56,566 bases of DNA, taken from assembly GCF_003268775.1 (NCBI RefSeq), contig NZ_QLSU01000049.1, positions 1 through 56,566 of the forward strand, in the 5' to 3' direction. The stretch is from Paraburkholderia unamae. Its GTDB lineage: Bacteria; Pseudomonadota; Gammaproteobacteria; Burkholderiales; Burkholderiaceae. Under the pieces are notes generated by a model that worked only from the letters and a program-made list of their open reading frames with translations, made no database searches and had not been told where the DNA came from. Shown here one piece after another: positions 1 to 7,961 of this stretch. Within the stretch, counting starts at the first letter, position 1. The number at the start of each line of letters is the position of its first letter. The translations under genes were made by a program, and so were the position numbers.

Positions 1-104
1 GCCGCCATCTCCAGATGCTGGCTGTTGCGCATGATCTTGATCATCAGGTCCGTGCCGATATTGCCGGAGCCGATGATCGCGGCCTTGAGTTTTTCGGAAG
101 CCAT
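1..104 (-). CDS. mhpF: Acetaldehyde dehydrogenase (acylating) MhpF, N-terminal fragment
   Basis: Only the first 34 codons are inside the window; the rest lies to the left. The protein starts MASEKLKAAIIGSGNIGTDL, the Rossmann NAD-binding start (GSGNIGTDLM) typical of MhpF/BphJ-type acylating acetaldehyde dehydrogenases, which turn the acetaldehyde made by the partner aldolase MhpE into acetyl-CoA. An AGGA ribosome site precedes the ATG. It follows mhpD by 13 bases on the same strand and is presumably co-transcribed from the mhpA promoter. The identity is strong despite the short fragment because both sequence and operon position agree. Confidence 0.93.
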   Translation of the reverse strand, partial: MASEKLKAAIIGSGNIGTDLMIKIMRNSQHLEMA

Positions 105-117
105 ATGAATTCCTGTG

Positions 118-906
118 TCAGGCGGAGAAAGTCGCGCGAACGCTGCCAAGGCCTTCGATCTGCGCTGTATAGATACCGGGTTCCTTCACGGCGACCATCG
201 GGCCGAGCGCGCCCGTGAGCACCACGTCACCCGCACGCAGCGGCGTGCCGAGCCGGACCATGCGGTCCGCGAGCCAGACGGCGGCGTTGAGCGGATTGCC
301 GAGGCACGCCGCGCCGTTGCCGCGCGAGAGCACTTCGCCGTCACGCGAGAGTTCCATCGCGCATGCCGTGAGGTCCACTTTCGAAAGCGGCACGGGGCGG
401 CTGCCCACCACGAAGCGCGCACTCGACGCGTTGTCGGCCACCGTATCGACAAAACGGATGTCCCAGTTCTGGATGCGGCTGTCCACCACTTCGATGGCCG
501 CGAGCGCATAGGCGCTGGCGCGCAGGATATCGACGAAGGTGTGCTTCTCATGCGTGAGGTCGCGCTCCAGCACCAGCGCGATTTCGGCTTCCACCTTCGG
601 CTGGATCAGTTGCGGGAGCGGGATCGCTTCGGCGTCGCCATAGGCCATCGAAGCGAACAGCGCGCCGAAGTCGGGCTGATCGACGCCCAGTTGCTTTTGC
701 ACCGCGAGCGACGTGAGGCCGATCTTGCGGCCCACGATGCGCTCGCCATTCGCCACGCGCAGATCGACGTTGGCCTGTTGCACGGCGTATGCCGTGGCGA
801 TATCGTCCAAGGCGATCTCGCCGCGCACGGGCTCGATCACGTTGCGCGACGCTTCGGCTTCGCGCAGGCGGGCGGCCAGCGCCGCGACGAGTTTCGAATC
901 TGACAT
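118..906 (-). CDS. mhpD: 2-keto-4-pentenoate hydratase MhpD
   Basis: The 262-residue protein belongs to the fumarylacetoacetate-hydrolase-like hydratase family and should hydrate 2-hydroxypenta-2,4-dienoate to 4-hydroxy-2-oxovalerate in the meta-cleavage lower pathway. Family landmarks are GRKIGLTS (about residue 65), PKVEAEIALVLERDL, the AIEVVDSRIQNW segment and the C-terminal GDVVLTGALGPMVAV. The start MSDSKL is chosen because a CCGGAGAA ribosome site lies just upstream and the length then matches MhpD (about 269 aa in E. coli); the frame extends further upstream without family similarity. It lies 29 bases after mhpB and 13 before mhpF. In E. coli mhpC sits between mhpB and mhpD; here it does not. 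Confidence 0.95.
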   Translation of the reverse strand: MSDSKLVAALAARLREAEASRNVIEPVRGEIALDDIATAYAVQQANVDLRVANGERIVGRKIGLTSLAVQKQLGVDQPDFGALFASMAYGDAEAIPLPQLIQPKVEAEIALVLERDLTHEKHTFVDILRASAYALAAIEVVDSRIQNWDIRFVDTVADNASSARFVVGSRPVPLSKVDLTACAMELSRDGEVLSRGNGAACLGNPLNAAVWLADRMVRLGTPLRAGDVVLTGALGPMVAVKEPGIYTAQIEGLGSVRATFSA

Positions 907-935
907 GTTGATTCTCCGGAGTCCGTATTGTTCGA

Positions 936-1886
936 TCAAGCCGCGGCGGGCGTGGCGTGCATGGTGGCGAAACCCGCGATCCACTCGGGAATTTCGCGGT
1001 AGTAGTCGAGCGTTGCGCGATACGGGCCATAAGCGGCCAGCACGCCGAACGCCGCCACCCACGTGCGGATCTCGTGCGCCGACTTGCCGCCGTCGCGCGT
1101 GATCGCGGCATTGGTCATGCCGTCCACCGAGGTCAGCTCGCCCGATTCGAGGCGCGCGAGAAACGCGCGGTCCCATTCGGGGTTGAGCGCATGCAGGTGG
1201 CTGTCGCCGGCCGTGAACGACTTCGCGGCGGCCACGGTGCGCGCCTGGCGCGCGGCGCGCGAGTCGGGCGTGGGATTGCGGCCCGCGATCAGGCGCTCGG
1301 CCACTTCGGGCGTCGCGCCGAGCAGTTCCGGCACCGGCGGTTCGTGCGAAATGCCGCCCGAGCCCACCACGAGCACGCGCTTGTCGCTGCGTGAAAAGAA
1401 TCGGCCAATCGCGTCGCCGAGCAGGCGCGCGCGGCGCAGCGTCGCCATGGGCGGCGCCACCGAATTGATGAACACCGGAATCACCGGGTAGCGGTCAAGG
1501 CCGCCCGTGAGCACTTCGAGCGCCTGCGCGCAGCCGTGATCGACCTGCATGCGGTACGAGAGCGCCACGTCGATATCGGCGTCCATCACATTTTCAGCGA
1601 GCGTATGCGCGAGTGCTTCGGGCACTGGCAGCGTGCCCGCCATGCTCTTGAAGTCGCCGATCGCCTCCACGCGCGCGCCGATGCAGAACGGCGGCATCAT
1701 GTCGTAGAAAAAGCCGTTGTAGTGATCGGGTGCGAACGCAACGATCACGTCGGGGTTGAAGGCTTCCACGCGCTCGCGCGCGGTGCGGCCCACGCGCTCG
1801 ACTTCCGCCACCACATCGGGCAGCGGATCGAAATAGCCATGCAACGGCGTGTGCGACAGACATTCGAGGTGAATCGGCATGCTCAT
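936..1886 (-). CDS. mhpB: 3-(2,3-dihydroxyphenyl)propionate 1,2-dioxygenase MhpB
   Basis: This is a class III (LigB-type) extradiol dioxygenase of 316 aa, close to the 314 aa of E. coli MhpB. It opens the ring of 3-(2,3-dihydroxyphenyl)propionate or the cinnamate analogue next to the two hydroxyls. Visible family segments are LSHTPLHGYFDP at the N terminus, APDHYNGFFYDMMPPFC near residue 51, MQVDHGCAQ (His about 115) and GSGGISHEPPVPEL (His about 179); the two histidines match catalytic positions known in the E. coli enzyme. The start overlaps the mhpA stop as ATGA, indicating translational coupling. A second ATG two codons later is possible. Confidence 0.96.
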   Translation of the reverse strand: MSMPIHLECLSHTPLHGYFDPLPDVVAEVERVGRTARERVEAFNPDVIVAFAPDHYNGFFYDMMPPFCIGARVEAIGDFKSMAGTLPVPEALAHTLAENVMDADIDVALSYRMQVDHGCAQALEVLTGGLDRYPVIPVFINSVAPPMATLRRARLLGDAIGRFFSRSDKRVLVVGSGGISHEPPVPELLGATPEVAERLIAGRNPTPDSRAARQARTVAAAKSFTAGDSHLHALNPEWDRAFLARLESGELTSVDGMTNAAITRDGGKSAHEIRTWVAAFGVLAAYGPYRATLDYYREIPEWIAGFATMHATPAAA

Positions 1887-3742
1887 GCTCCTGCTGCGCG
1901 CGCGACAGCCACGCCGCGCACGGGACGGTTTTGCGGTGCGGCCGCATTCGCTTCGCGCAGCGCAAGTTCGGTGGCGTCGGTCACACCCAGCTTGCCCGCG
2001 AGTTCGACAATCGACTCCGATACCTGCTGCGGCGTGCACACGCCCGCAACGAAGCGGTCCGGACGCAGCAGCACGACGGACTCGGGCAGGCGGCTGAACC
2101 ACTCTTTCAGGCGGCCCTGCACGTCGCCGAGCGCGAGCACGCCTTCGGGCACGTCGTCGGCATATTCGAGCTGCACATCGGGCTTCACGAAGACAAAGCG
2201 CGCCCCCAGGCGCTCCCACAGTGCGCGCGCCTGCGGCGTGAGGCCGAAGGTCGGGTCGGCACCCCAGGCGAGCACCGCGAAGCCATTGCCGATCGCATCG
2301 TCGAGGCGCACCACACGGCCATCGGCCAGACGCACGCGCGGCTGAATGAACATGCGGCCCACGGGCGAGGCGGCGAGCGGATCGCGGCCATACGCGAGGC
2401 GGCCGATCAGCGAATCGCGCTTCTGGCTCATCAGGCCAAGCAGGCGACCCGGCGCGGAGTTGCCCGAGCGCTCCAGCAGGCGCGCAAACCAGCCGCCCGT
2501 TTTTTGCGGCGGCGGCAGCAGCACGACGCCCGCTTCGTAACGCGGCATCGGCTTGAAGCGCATTTCCACGAAGTAACGCTTGACCGAAGGGAACACGTTC
2601 ATCCAGCGCACGAACGTGTCGCGGAAACGCGCGCCGAATCGCGTGGTGGGCGCGAAAATGTCGCCTGCCACTTCCGAGAGGTGAATCATCGAGCGCGCGT
2701 GCGCACGGCGCTCCACCGTATAGGTGTCGAGCAGGCGGCCATCGGCGTGGCCCTTCGCGACCATCGCGAGCTTCCATCCCAGGTTGTTCGCGTCGCGAAT
2801 GCCGCTGTTGTAGCCCTGGCCTTGCCACACGGGCATGATGTGCGCGGCGTCGCCCGCCAGCAGCACGCGGTCCACGCGGAACGTTTCGGCGAGTCGCGCG
2901 TTGTGCGTGTACACGCGCTTGCGGATGTAGTCGACCTTGTCCGGATCGGCCACCACCTTGCGGATCAGCGCGGCCATGTTCTCGGGCTTCGAGAGTTCTT
3001 CCTCGGTCTCGCCCGGCATCACCATGAATTCGAAACGGCGAATGCCGTGCGGCAGCGCAGCCGAAACATAAGGACGCTCGTGGTCGCAATGCATATAGAT
3101 ATGCGGCGAGCCGATCGGGTCGTTGCGCACGTCCACCACGATCCATTGATTCGGCTTCGTGCGGCCTTCGAAGGGCACGTTCAGCGCGCGTCGCACAAAG
3201 CTGTTGCCGCCGTCCGCGCCAACCATGTACGCTGCGCGAATCGTGCGGCGCTCGCCGTTCGCGTCGCTCACGTCGATCGTCACGCCCTGCGCGTCCTGCT
3301 CGAACGCATTGACGCTGTGGCCGAGCAGCACGTCCACGTGCTCGAAGCGATCAAGGCCTTGGTACAGCACACGGTCGGCCAGCGGCTGGAGGAAGGCGTT
3401 GCGGCGCGGCCAGCCGAATTCGTCGGTACGCGGCTCGATCGAGGCGAAGCAGTGACCGTCCTTCGTGACGAAGCGCATCCAGTGGTCGGGCGTGGTGTGC
3501 GGCAGCAGCACATCGGCCAGACCGATCGACTGGAACACGCGCAATGCTTCGTCATCCAGACCAATGGCGCGCGGGTAGTCAATGATCTGATCGAGCTTTT
3601 CGACGACCGTGACACGCACGCCTTGCAGGCCGAGAATATTGGCGATCATGAGGCCGACCGGACCCGCGCCAATGATGGCGATGTCGGTGGCGATGTGGCG
3701 GGGGCGGACGGAATCCGCCTCGTGGGCGAGGGGGGTGTTCAT
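1883..3742 (-). CDS. mhpA: 3-(3-hydroxyphenyl)propionate hydroxylase MhpA
   Basis: This 619-residue FAD- and NADH-dependent aromatic monooxygenase converts 3-(3-hydroxyphenyl)propionate to the 2,3-dihydroxy compound that MhpB cleaves. It shows the N-terminal FAD motif IIGAGPVGLMIANILG (about residue 23), the DG motif VGADGGNSFVRRAL (about 178) and the second FAD motif LLAGDAAHIMPVWQGQG (about 297), with the long C-terminal region of the PheA/MhpA family. An excellent AGAAGGAGA ribosome site precedes the ATG. It is the first gene of the minus-strand mhp operon, divergent from mhpR, with a candidate operator and promoter in between. The Hca route delivers the dihydroxy compound directly, so MhpA serves the 3-hydroxy substrates. 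Confidence 0.95.
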   Translation of the reverse strand: MNTPLAHEADSVRPRHIATDIAIIGAGPVGLMIANILGLQGVRVTVVEKLDQIIDYPRAIGLDDEALRVFQSIGLADVLLPHTTPDHWMRFVTKDGHCFASIEPRTDEFGWPRRNAFLQPLADRVLYQGLDRFEHVDVLLGHSVNAFEQDAQGVTIDVSDANGERRTIRAAYMVGADGGNSFVRRALNVPFEGRTKPNQWIVVDVRNDPIGSPHIYMHCDHERPYVSAALPHGIRRFEFMVMPGETEEELSKPENMAALIRKVVADPDKVDYIRKRVYTHNARLAETFRVDRVLLAGDAAHIMPVWQGQGYNSGIRDANNLGWKLAMVAKGHADGRLLDTYTVERRAHARSMIHLSEVAGDIFAPTTRFGARFRDTFVRWMNVFPSVKRYFVEMRFKPMPRYEAGVVLLPPPQKTGGWFARLLERSGNSAPGRLLGLMSQKRDSLIGRLAYGRDPLAASPVGRMFIQPRVRLADGRVVRLDDAIGNGFAVLAWGADPTFGLTPQARALWERLGARFVFVKPDVQLEYADDVPEGVLALGDVQGRLKEWFSRLPESVVLLRPDRFVAGVCTPQQVSESIVELAGKLGVTDATELALREANAAAPQNRPVRGVAVARAAGA

Positions 3743-3850
3743 GTGTCTCCTTCTCGCGCGACTTATGCGGTCGCTGCGGATGCTGACAGGTGGTGCCTGA
3801 AAACGGATCATCCGGTTGGACGTTTTGTCACAGTCCGGTGAATGGAAGCG

Positions 3851-3879
3851 AGTCTAGGTTCCGCCCGATACGCGCTCAA
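3851..3879 (-). promoter_or_regulatory. Candidate sigma-70 promoter of the mhp operon
   Basis: On the minus strand TTGAGC (3874-3879) and TAGACT (3851-3856) are separated by 17 bases. This would start transcription near 3844, about 100 bases upstream of mhpA. The palindrome centred at 3902 would then lie about 58 bases upstream of the start, a class I activator position. The hexamers are only moderate matches. Confidence 0.5.
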
Positions 3880-3893
3880 CATTTTTAGAGAAA

Positions 3894-3910
3894 TGTGCAT
3901 AGAATGCACA
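3894..3910. promoter_or_regulatory. Candidate MhpR operator (17-bp palindrome)
   Basis: TGTGCATAGAATGCACA is a perfect 7-3-7 inverted repeat in the mhpA-mhpR divergent region, ending 24 bases before the mhpR start codon. E. coli MhpR is known to bind a 17-bp GTGCA/TGCAC palindrome, so spacing and half-sites agree. It could activate mhpA and repress mhpR. Confidence 0.7.
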
Positions 3911-3934
3911 CAGTTGATTTTTAAGGCATTTTCG

Positions 3935-4738
3935 ATGACGAAGTATGCAAACGTGCGGGGGCTGGCGCGCGGTCTCCAGGTGCTCCAGGCGCTCAACGCC
4001 ATGGAGAACGGGCGCGCGACGAGCCAGCAACTGAGCGAGGCGACGGGCCTGCACCGCACGACGGTGCGACGCCTGCTGGAAACCCTGGTGGAGGAAAGGT
4101 TCGTGCGCCGCAGCGCGTCAGACGACAGCTTTCGTCTGACGATGAACGTGCGCGGCCTGAGCGAAGGTTTCACCGACGACGAGCTGATCGCCACCATCGC
4201 GCCGCCGATCATGGCGCAAATGCTCCAGCGCACCGTGTGGCCTTCGGACCTCACGACGCCGGACGGCGACGCCATGGTGATTCGCGAGACCACACACCGC
4301 TTCAGCCCGCTGTCGTTTCACCGCGCGATGGTGGGGCGCCGCCTGCCGATGCTGCTCACATCGGCGGGCCGCGTGTACTTCGCGATGTGCCCGGAGGCGG
4401 AACGCGAGGACATCCTGGAGCTATTGCGTGCGGGCACTGGCGGCGAGCAGCAGCAAAAGCTCGCAGCGGACAAGGCCTTTATCCGCAATCTCGTGCGCCA
4501 AACGCGCGCGGACGGCTTCGGCTCGAACCACGGCGACTGGTCCGATCAACGCAAGATCGGTGCGCTCGCAACGGCCATCGAAGCGCACGGGCGCGTGCTC
4601 GCGAGCCTCAACGTGATCTATCTGGAGCAGGCCATCAATCCGGCGGAGGCCGTGCGGCGCTTTGTGCCCGAGTTGCAGCGCGCCGCGCAGGAGATGGTCG
4701 CGGCGCTCGAAGCGCAGGAGGAAAACACGAAGCGTTAA
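3935..4738 (+). CDS. mhpR: IclR-family activator of the mhp operon, MhpR
   Basis: The 267-residue protein has an N-terminal winged helix (VRGLARGLQVLQALN, then LSEATGLHRTTVRRLLETL, residues about 5-55) followed by the IclR effector domain. The stretches HRTTVRRLLETL, SDDSFRLT and RETTHRFS.LSFHRAMVGRRLP are nearly identical to E. coli MhpR, making this identification firm. MhpR activates mhp genes with 3-hydroxyphenylpropionate-type inducers. The start at MTKYANVRG is preferred over an in-frame start 31 codons upstream, since that extension has no family similarity and would run through the candidate operator. Its stop overlaps the hcaR stop in the opposite direction. Confidence 0.93.
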   Translation: MTKYANVRGLARGLQVLQALNAMENGRATSQQLSEATGLHRTTVRRLLETLVEERFVRRSASDDSFRLTMNVRGLSEGFTDDELIATIAPPIMAQMLQRTVWPSDLTTPDGDAMVIRETTHRFSPLSFHRAMVGRRLPMLLTSAGRVYFAMCPEAEREDILELLRAGTGGEQQQKLAADKAFIRNLVRQTRADGFGSNHGDWSDQRKIGALATAIEAHGRVLASLNVIYLEQAINPAEAVRRFVPELQRAAQEMVAALEAQEENTKR

Positions 4739-5613
4739 GCCTCGTTCTCGCGCACGAGTTCGAACAACGCTTCAAGCTCCGCGGTATGCGGCTCGTTGCG
4801 CGCCACCATCAGCAGGTCGATGGTGGGCGGCTCGCCTTCGAGCGGCCGCGTGCAGATCGCGCTGCTCGTGAGCGATGAGACATACGCGGGCAGCAGCGCA
4901 TAGCCCAGCCCCATGCCTACCAGATTCAGATTGAGCAGAATATTGGTCGCGACCTGCGCGACCTTGCGCTCGATGCCGTGCGCTTCGCAGTACGCCTCCA
5001 CTACGCTGTGCACCTGCCCCGAGAATTGCGGATGCGTGCTGATGAAAGGCTCGCCGCTCAACTGCGCCGCTGCGATGCGCTGTTGTCTGGCGAGCGGATG
5101 GCCGCTCGGCAGCACCACCACGAGCGGCTCGGTCAGCACGACCTCGCTGCGCAACGCCGGCGACACGACAGGACGCCGCATGAACGCCACGTCGATATCG
5201 CCGCGCAGCAGCGCCTCTTCCTGTTCCGCCGTGGGCAGGCTGCGCAGTTCCACGTTCACGTCGGGGTAGCGCAAGCGCAAGCGCGGCAGAATCACCGGGA
5301 AAACCCGGATCTCCGCGGCGGGCACGAAGCCGATCGTGACCGTCGCGCGTCCCTGCCCCACCTGGCGCGCACGCGCCACCGCGCGATCCGCCTGCGCCAC
5401 CACGAGGCGCGCCTCGGCGAGAAACACCTTGCCCGCCTCGGTCAACTCCACCTTGCGGCGCGTGCGCTCGAAAAGCGGCGTGCCGACTTCGTCTTCCAGA
5501 TTGCGGATCTGCTGGCTAAGCGAAGGTTGCGCCGTATGCAGGCGTTGAGCCGCGCGCGTGAAGCTCAGTTCGTCGGCGACGGCGATGAAATAGCGCAGGT
5601 GTCTCAGTTCCAT
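4735..5613 (-). CDS. hcaR: LysR-family regulator of phenylpropionate dioxygenase, HcaR
   Basis: This 292-residue LysR protein starts MELRHLRYFIAVADELSFTR and carries the winged HTH AAQRLHTAQPSLSQQIRNLE (residues about 19-38). The co-inducer domain includes IGFVPAAEI, PLVVVLPSGHPLA and QVATNILLNLNLVGMGLGYAL, which follow E. coli HcaR (296 aa) closely. HcaR activates hcaEFCBD with phenylpropionate or cinnamate. It is divergent from hcaE with a 124-base shared control region and convergent with mhpR; the two stop codons share the tetramer TTAA (4735-4738). Confidence 0.92.
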   Translation of the reverse strand: MELRHLRYFIAVADELSFTRAAQRLHTAQPSLSQQIRNLEDEVGTPLFERTRRKVELTEAGKVFLAEARLVVAQADRAVARARQVGQGRATVTIGFVPAAEIRVFPVILPRLRLRYPDVNVELRSLPTAEQEEALLRGDIDVAFMRRPVVSPALRSEVVLTEPLVVVLPSGHPLARQQRIAAAQLSGEPFISTHPQFSGQVHSVVEAYCEAHGIERKVAQVATNILLNLNLVGMGLGYALLPAYVSSLTSSAICTRPLEGEPPTIDLLMVARNEPHTAELEALFELVRENEA

Positions 5614-5737
5614 GCTCGGAGTTATCGTTCGAAAGTCTTACTGGCTACAAACAAAATATTTCACAACGGTTTAGCGAGCGCCGATCATCCGTCTGCATTC
5701 CCGCCAAAAAAGCAATGCTGCCACGGAGGAGACTCGT

Positions 5738-7093
5738 ATGTCCGCAACCATCGACATCGATGCACTCGTCGACGCGCAAAACGGCCGCGTCACGTCGTCG
5801 ATATACACCGATCCCGACATTTACGCGCTCGAACTCGAGCGCATTTTCGGCCGCTGCTGGCTTTTTCTCGCCCACGTCAGTCAAATACCGAAAGCCGGCG
5901 ACTTTTTCAATACCTACATGGGCGAAGACCCCATCGTCGTGGTGCGCCAGAAGGACGGCTCGATCAAGGCCTTCCTCAATCAGTGCCGCCACCGCTCGAT
6001 GCGCGTGAGCCACGCCGACTGCGGCAACACGCGCGCCTTCACCTGCCCGTATCACGGCTGGTCGTATGGCGTGGACGGCGCGCTCATCGATGTGCCGCTC
6101 GAGTCGCGCGCCTATCCGCAGGGCCTGTGCAAGGAGAAATGGGGCTTGCAGGAAGTCACGCGCGTGGCGGTGTACAAAGGCCTCGTGTTCGGCAACTGGG
6201 ACGCCGACGCGCCCGACCTCGAAACCTATATGGGTGACATCGCCTGGTATCTGGACGGCGTGCTCGACCGCCGCGAAGGCGGCACCGAGATCGTGGGCGG
6301 CGTGCACAAGTGGGTGATCGACTGCAACTGGAAATTCCCCGCCGAGCAGTTCGCGAGCGACCAGTATCACGCGCTTTTCACGCACGCTTCCGCAATCGAA
6401 GTGCTGGGCGCGAAGGAAGGCGCGGCCGACAAGGCGCTGGGCGCGGGCCAGACGGCGCGCCCCGTGTGGGAGACCGCGAAAGACGCGCTCCAATATGGCC
6501 AGGCGGGCCACGGCAGCGGCTTCTTCTTCACCGAGCAGCCCGACGCGAACGTATGGGTGGACGGCGAAGTCTCGCAGTATTTCCGCGACACCTATGCCGA
6601 AGCCGAAGCGCGCCTGGGCAAGGTGCGCGCGCTGCGTCTTGCGGGCCACAACAACATGTTCCCCACGCTTTCCTGGCTCAACGGCACGGCCACGCTGCGC
6701 GTGTGGCACCCGCGCGGCCCGAACCAGGTGGAAGTGTGGGCGTTCTGCATTGCCGACAAAGCCGCCTCCGACGAAGTGAAAGCCGCCTTCGAGCGCAGCG
6801 CGACGCGCGCGTTCGGCCCGGCAGGCTTCCTCGAACAGGACGACTCGGAAAACTGGGCCGAAGTGCAGAAGGTGCTGCGCGGCAGCCGCGCGCGCAAGAC
6901 GAAGCTGTGCCTCGAAATGGGCCTTGGCAACGAGCGCGTGCGCAATGACGGCATTCCTGGCATGACGAACTATATTTTCTCGGAAACGGCGGCGCGCGGC
7001 ATGTACCGCCGCTGGGCCGATCTGCTGGTTTCCGGAACGTGGGACGAAGTGAACGAGCGCACCGCGCGCTACGAAGCGGAGGTGCTCAAATGA
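5738..7093 (+). CDS. hcaE: 3-phenylpropionate/cinnamate dioxygenase, alpha subunit HcaE
   Basis: This is the large subunit (451 aa) of a ring-hydroxylating dioxygenase that adds O2 to phenylpropionate or cinnamate. The Rieske [2Fe-2S] ligands are C83, H85, C103 and H106 (C-x-H-x17-C-x2-H). The catalytic segment EQFASDQYHALFTH provides E203, D208 and iron ligands H211 and H216; the third iron ligand is an Asp in EQDDSENW near residue 368. D208 is the electron-transfer bridge residue of the family. A GGAGGA ribosome site precedes the start. The stop overlaps hcaF as ATGA. Close relatives act on other aromatics, so the substrate is assigned from the full Hca set and the mhp neighbours. Confidence 0.94.
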   Translation: MSATIDIDALVDAQNGRVTSSIYTDPDIYALELERIFGRCWLFLAHVSQIPKAGDFFNTYMGEDPIVVVRQKDGSIKAFLNQCRHRSMRVSHADCGNTRAFTCPYHGWSYGVDGALIDVPLESRAYPQGLCKEKWGLQEVTRVAVYKGLVFGNWDADAPDLETYMGDIAWYLDGVLDRREGGTEIVGGVHKWVIDCNWKFPAEQFASDQYHALFTHASAIEVLGAKEGAADKALGAGQTARPVWETAKDALQYGQAGHGSGFFFTEQPDANVWVDGEVSQYFRDTYAEAEARLGKVRALRLAGHNNMFPTLSWLNGTATLRVWHPRGPNQVEVWAFCIADKAASDEVKAAFERSATRAFGPAGFLEQDDSENWAEVQKVLRGSRARKTKLCLEMGLGNERVRNDGIPGMTNYIFSETAARGMYRRWADLLVSGTWDEVNERTARYEAEVLK

Positions 7094-7638
7094 GTGACGT
7101 CGCCGAACTGGATTTCGCGCCCGCACGCGTGGATTTCCAACTGCATCACGAGATTGAGCAATTCCTCTTCGAAGAAGCGGCGCTGCTCGACGAATGGCGC
7201 TTTCGCGCGTGGCTCGACGTGATGGCGAAGGACATTCGCTACACCATGCGCACGACGGTCAACGCGCAAACGCGCGACCGGCGGCGCGGCGTGCAGCCGC
7301 CCACCACGTGGATCTTCAACGACACGCATTTCCAGCTCGAACGCCGCGTGGCGCGCCTCGAAACCGGCATGGCCTGGGCGGAGGAGCCGCCCTCGCGCAC
7401 GCGCCATCTCGTGACGAACCTGCGCGTGTTCACCACCGAAACGCCCGGTGAATACGAAGCGCGCGTGAACTACCTGCTCTACCGCTCGCAAAAGGAGCGC
7501 GACGAGACGATCTACGCGGGCCGCCGCATCGACCGTGTGCGCCGCGTGGAAGGCGCGCAAGGCTGGCAGGTGTGCTGCCGCGAGATCACGCTCGACCAGG
7601 CGGTGCTCACTTCCCATAACCTGAGTGTGCTTTTCTGA
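7090..7638 (+). CDS. hcaF: 3-phenylpropionate/cinnamate dioxygenase, beta subunit HcaF
   Basis: The 182-residue small subunit belongs to the ring-hydroxylating dioxygenase beta family (NTF2-like cone), which forms the structural base of the alpha3beta3 hexamer. Recognisable segments are EIEQFLFEEAALLDEWRFRA at about residue 19 and YLLYRSQKERDETIYAGRR in the second half. The start MSDVAELD is coupled to hcaE through an ATGA overlap; an in-frame start farther upstream inside hcaE is rejected. E. coli HcaF is 172 aa, so the length fits. Confidence 0.93.
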   Translation: MSDVAELDFAPARVDFQLHHEIEQFLFEEAALLDEWRFRAWLDVMAKDIRYTMRTTVNAQTRDRRRGVQPPTTWIFNDTHFQLERRVARLETGMAWAEEPPSRTRHLVTNLRVFTTETPGEYEARVNYLLYRSQKERDETIYAGRRIDRVRRVEGAQGWQVCCREITLDQAVLTSHNLSVLF

Positions 7639-7640
7639 TC

Positions 7641-7961
7641 ATGGCCCGCATTTTTGTCTGCCAGGACGACGCATTGTCCGATGGCGAAGCGATCAAGGTG
7701 GACGGCCCGTCCGCCGCGATCGCCGTATTCAAGGTGAATGGCGAGCTTTTCGCGCTCAACGACCGCTGTTCGCATGGCAATGCTTCGATGTCCGAAGGGT
7801 ATATCGAAGACGATGGCACCGTCGAGTGCCCGCTGCATGCCGCGCGCTTTTGCCTGAAAACAGGCACGGCGCTTTGTCAGCCCGCAACGGAACCGCTCAA
7901 GACGTTCCCCGTTGCGCTCGTTGACGGCGCAGTGTATGTCGACGTGCCGGAGGCTGCGTAA
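7641..7961 (+). CDS. hcaC: Phenylpropionate dioxygenase Rieske ferredoxin HcaC
   Basis: A 106-residue Rieske ferredoxin with cluster ligands C43, H45, C63 and H66 in CSHGN and CPLHAARF. It carries electrons from HcaD to the HcaE Rieske centre. It begins 2 bases after hcaF and its TAA stop shares one base with the ATG of hcaB (TAATG), so the whole group should be one transcript. The length equals that of E. coli HcaC (106 aa). Confidence 0.94.
   Translation: MARIFVCQDDALSDGEAIKVDGPSAAIAVFKVNGELFALNDRCSHGNASMSEGYIEDDGTVECPLHAARFCLKTGTALCQPATEPLKTFPVALVDGAVYVDVPEAA

Noticed and set aside
1931..3841. Long plus-strand open frame opposite mhpA
   Set aside because: Shadow of mhpA; no recognisable protein family and no ribosome site.
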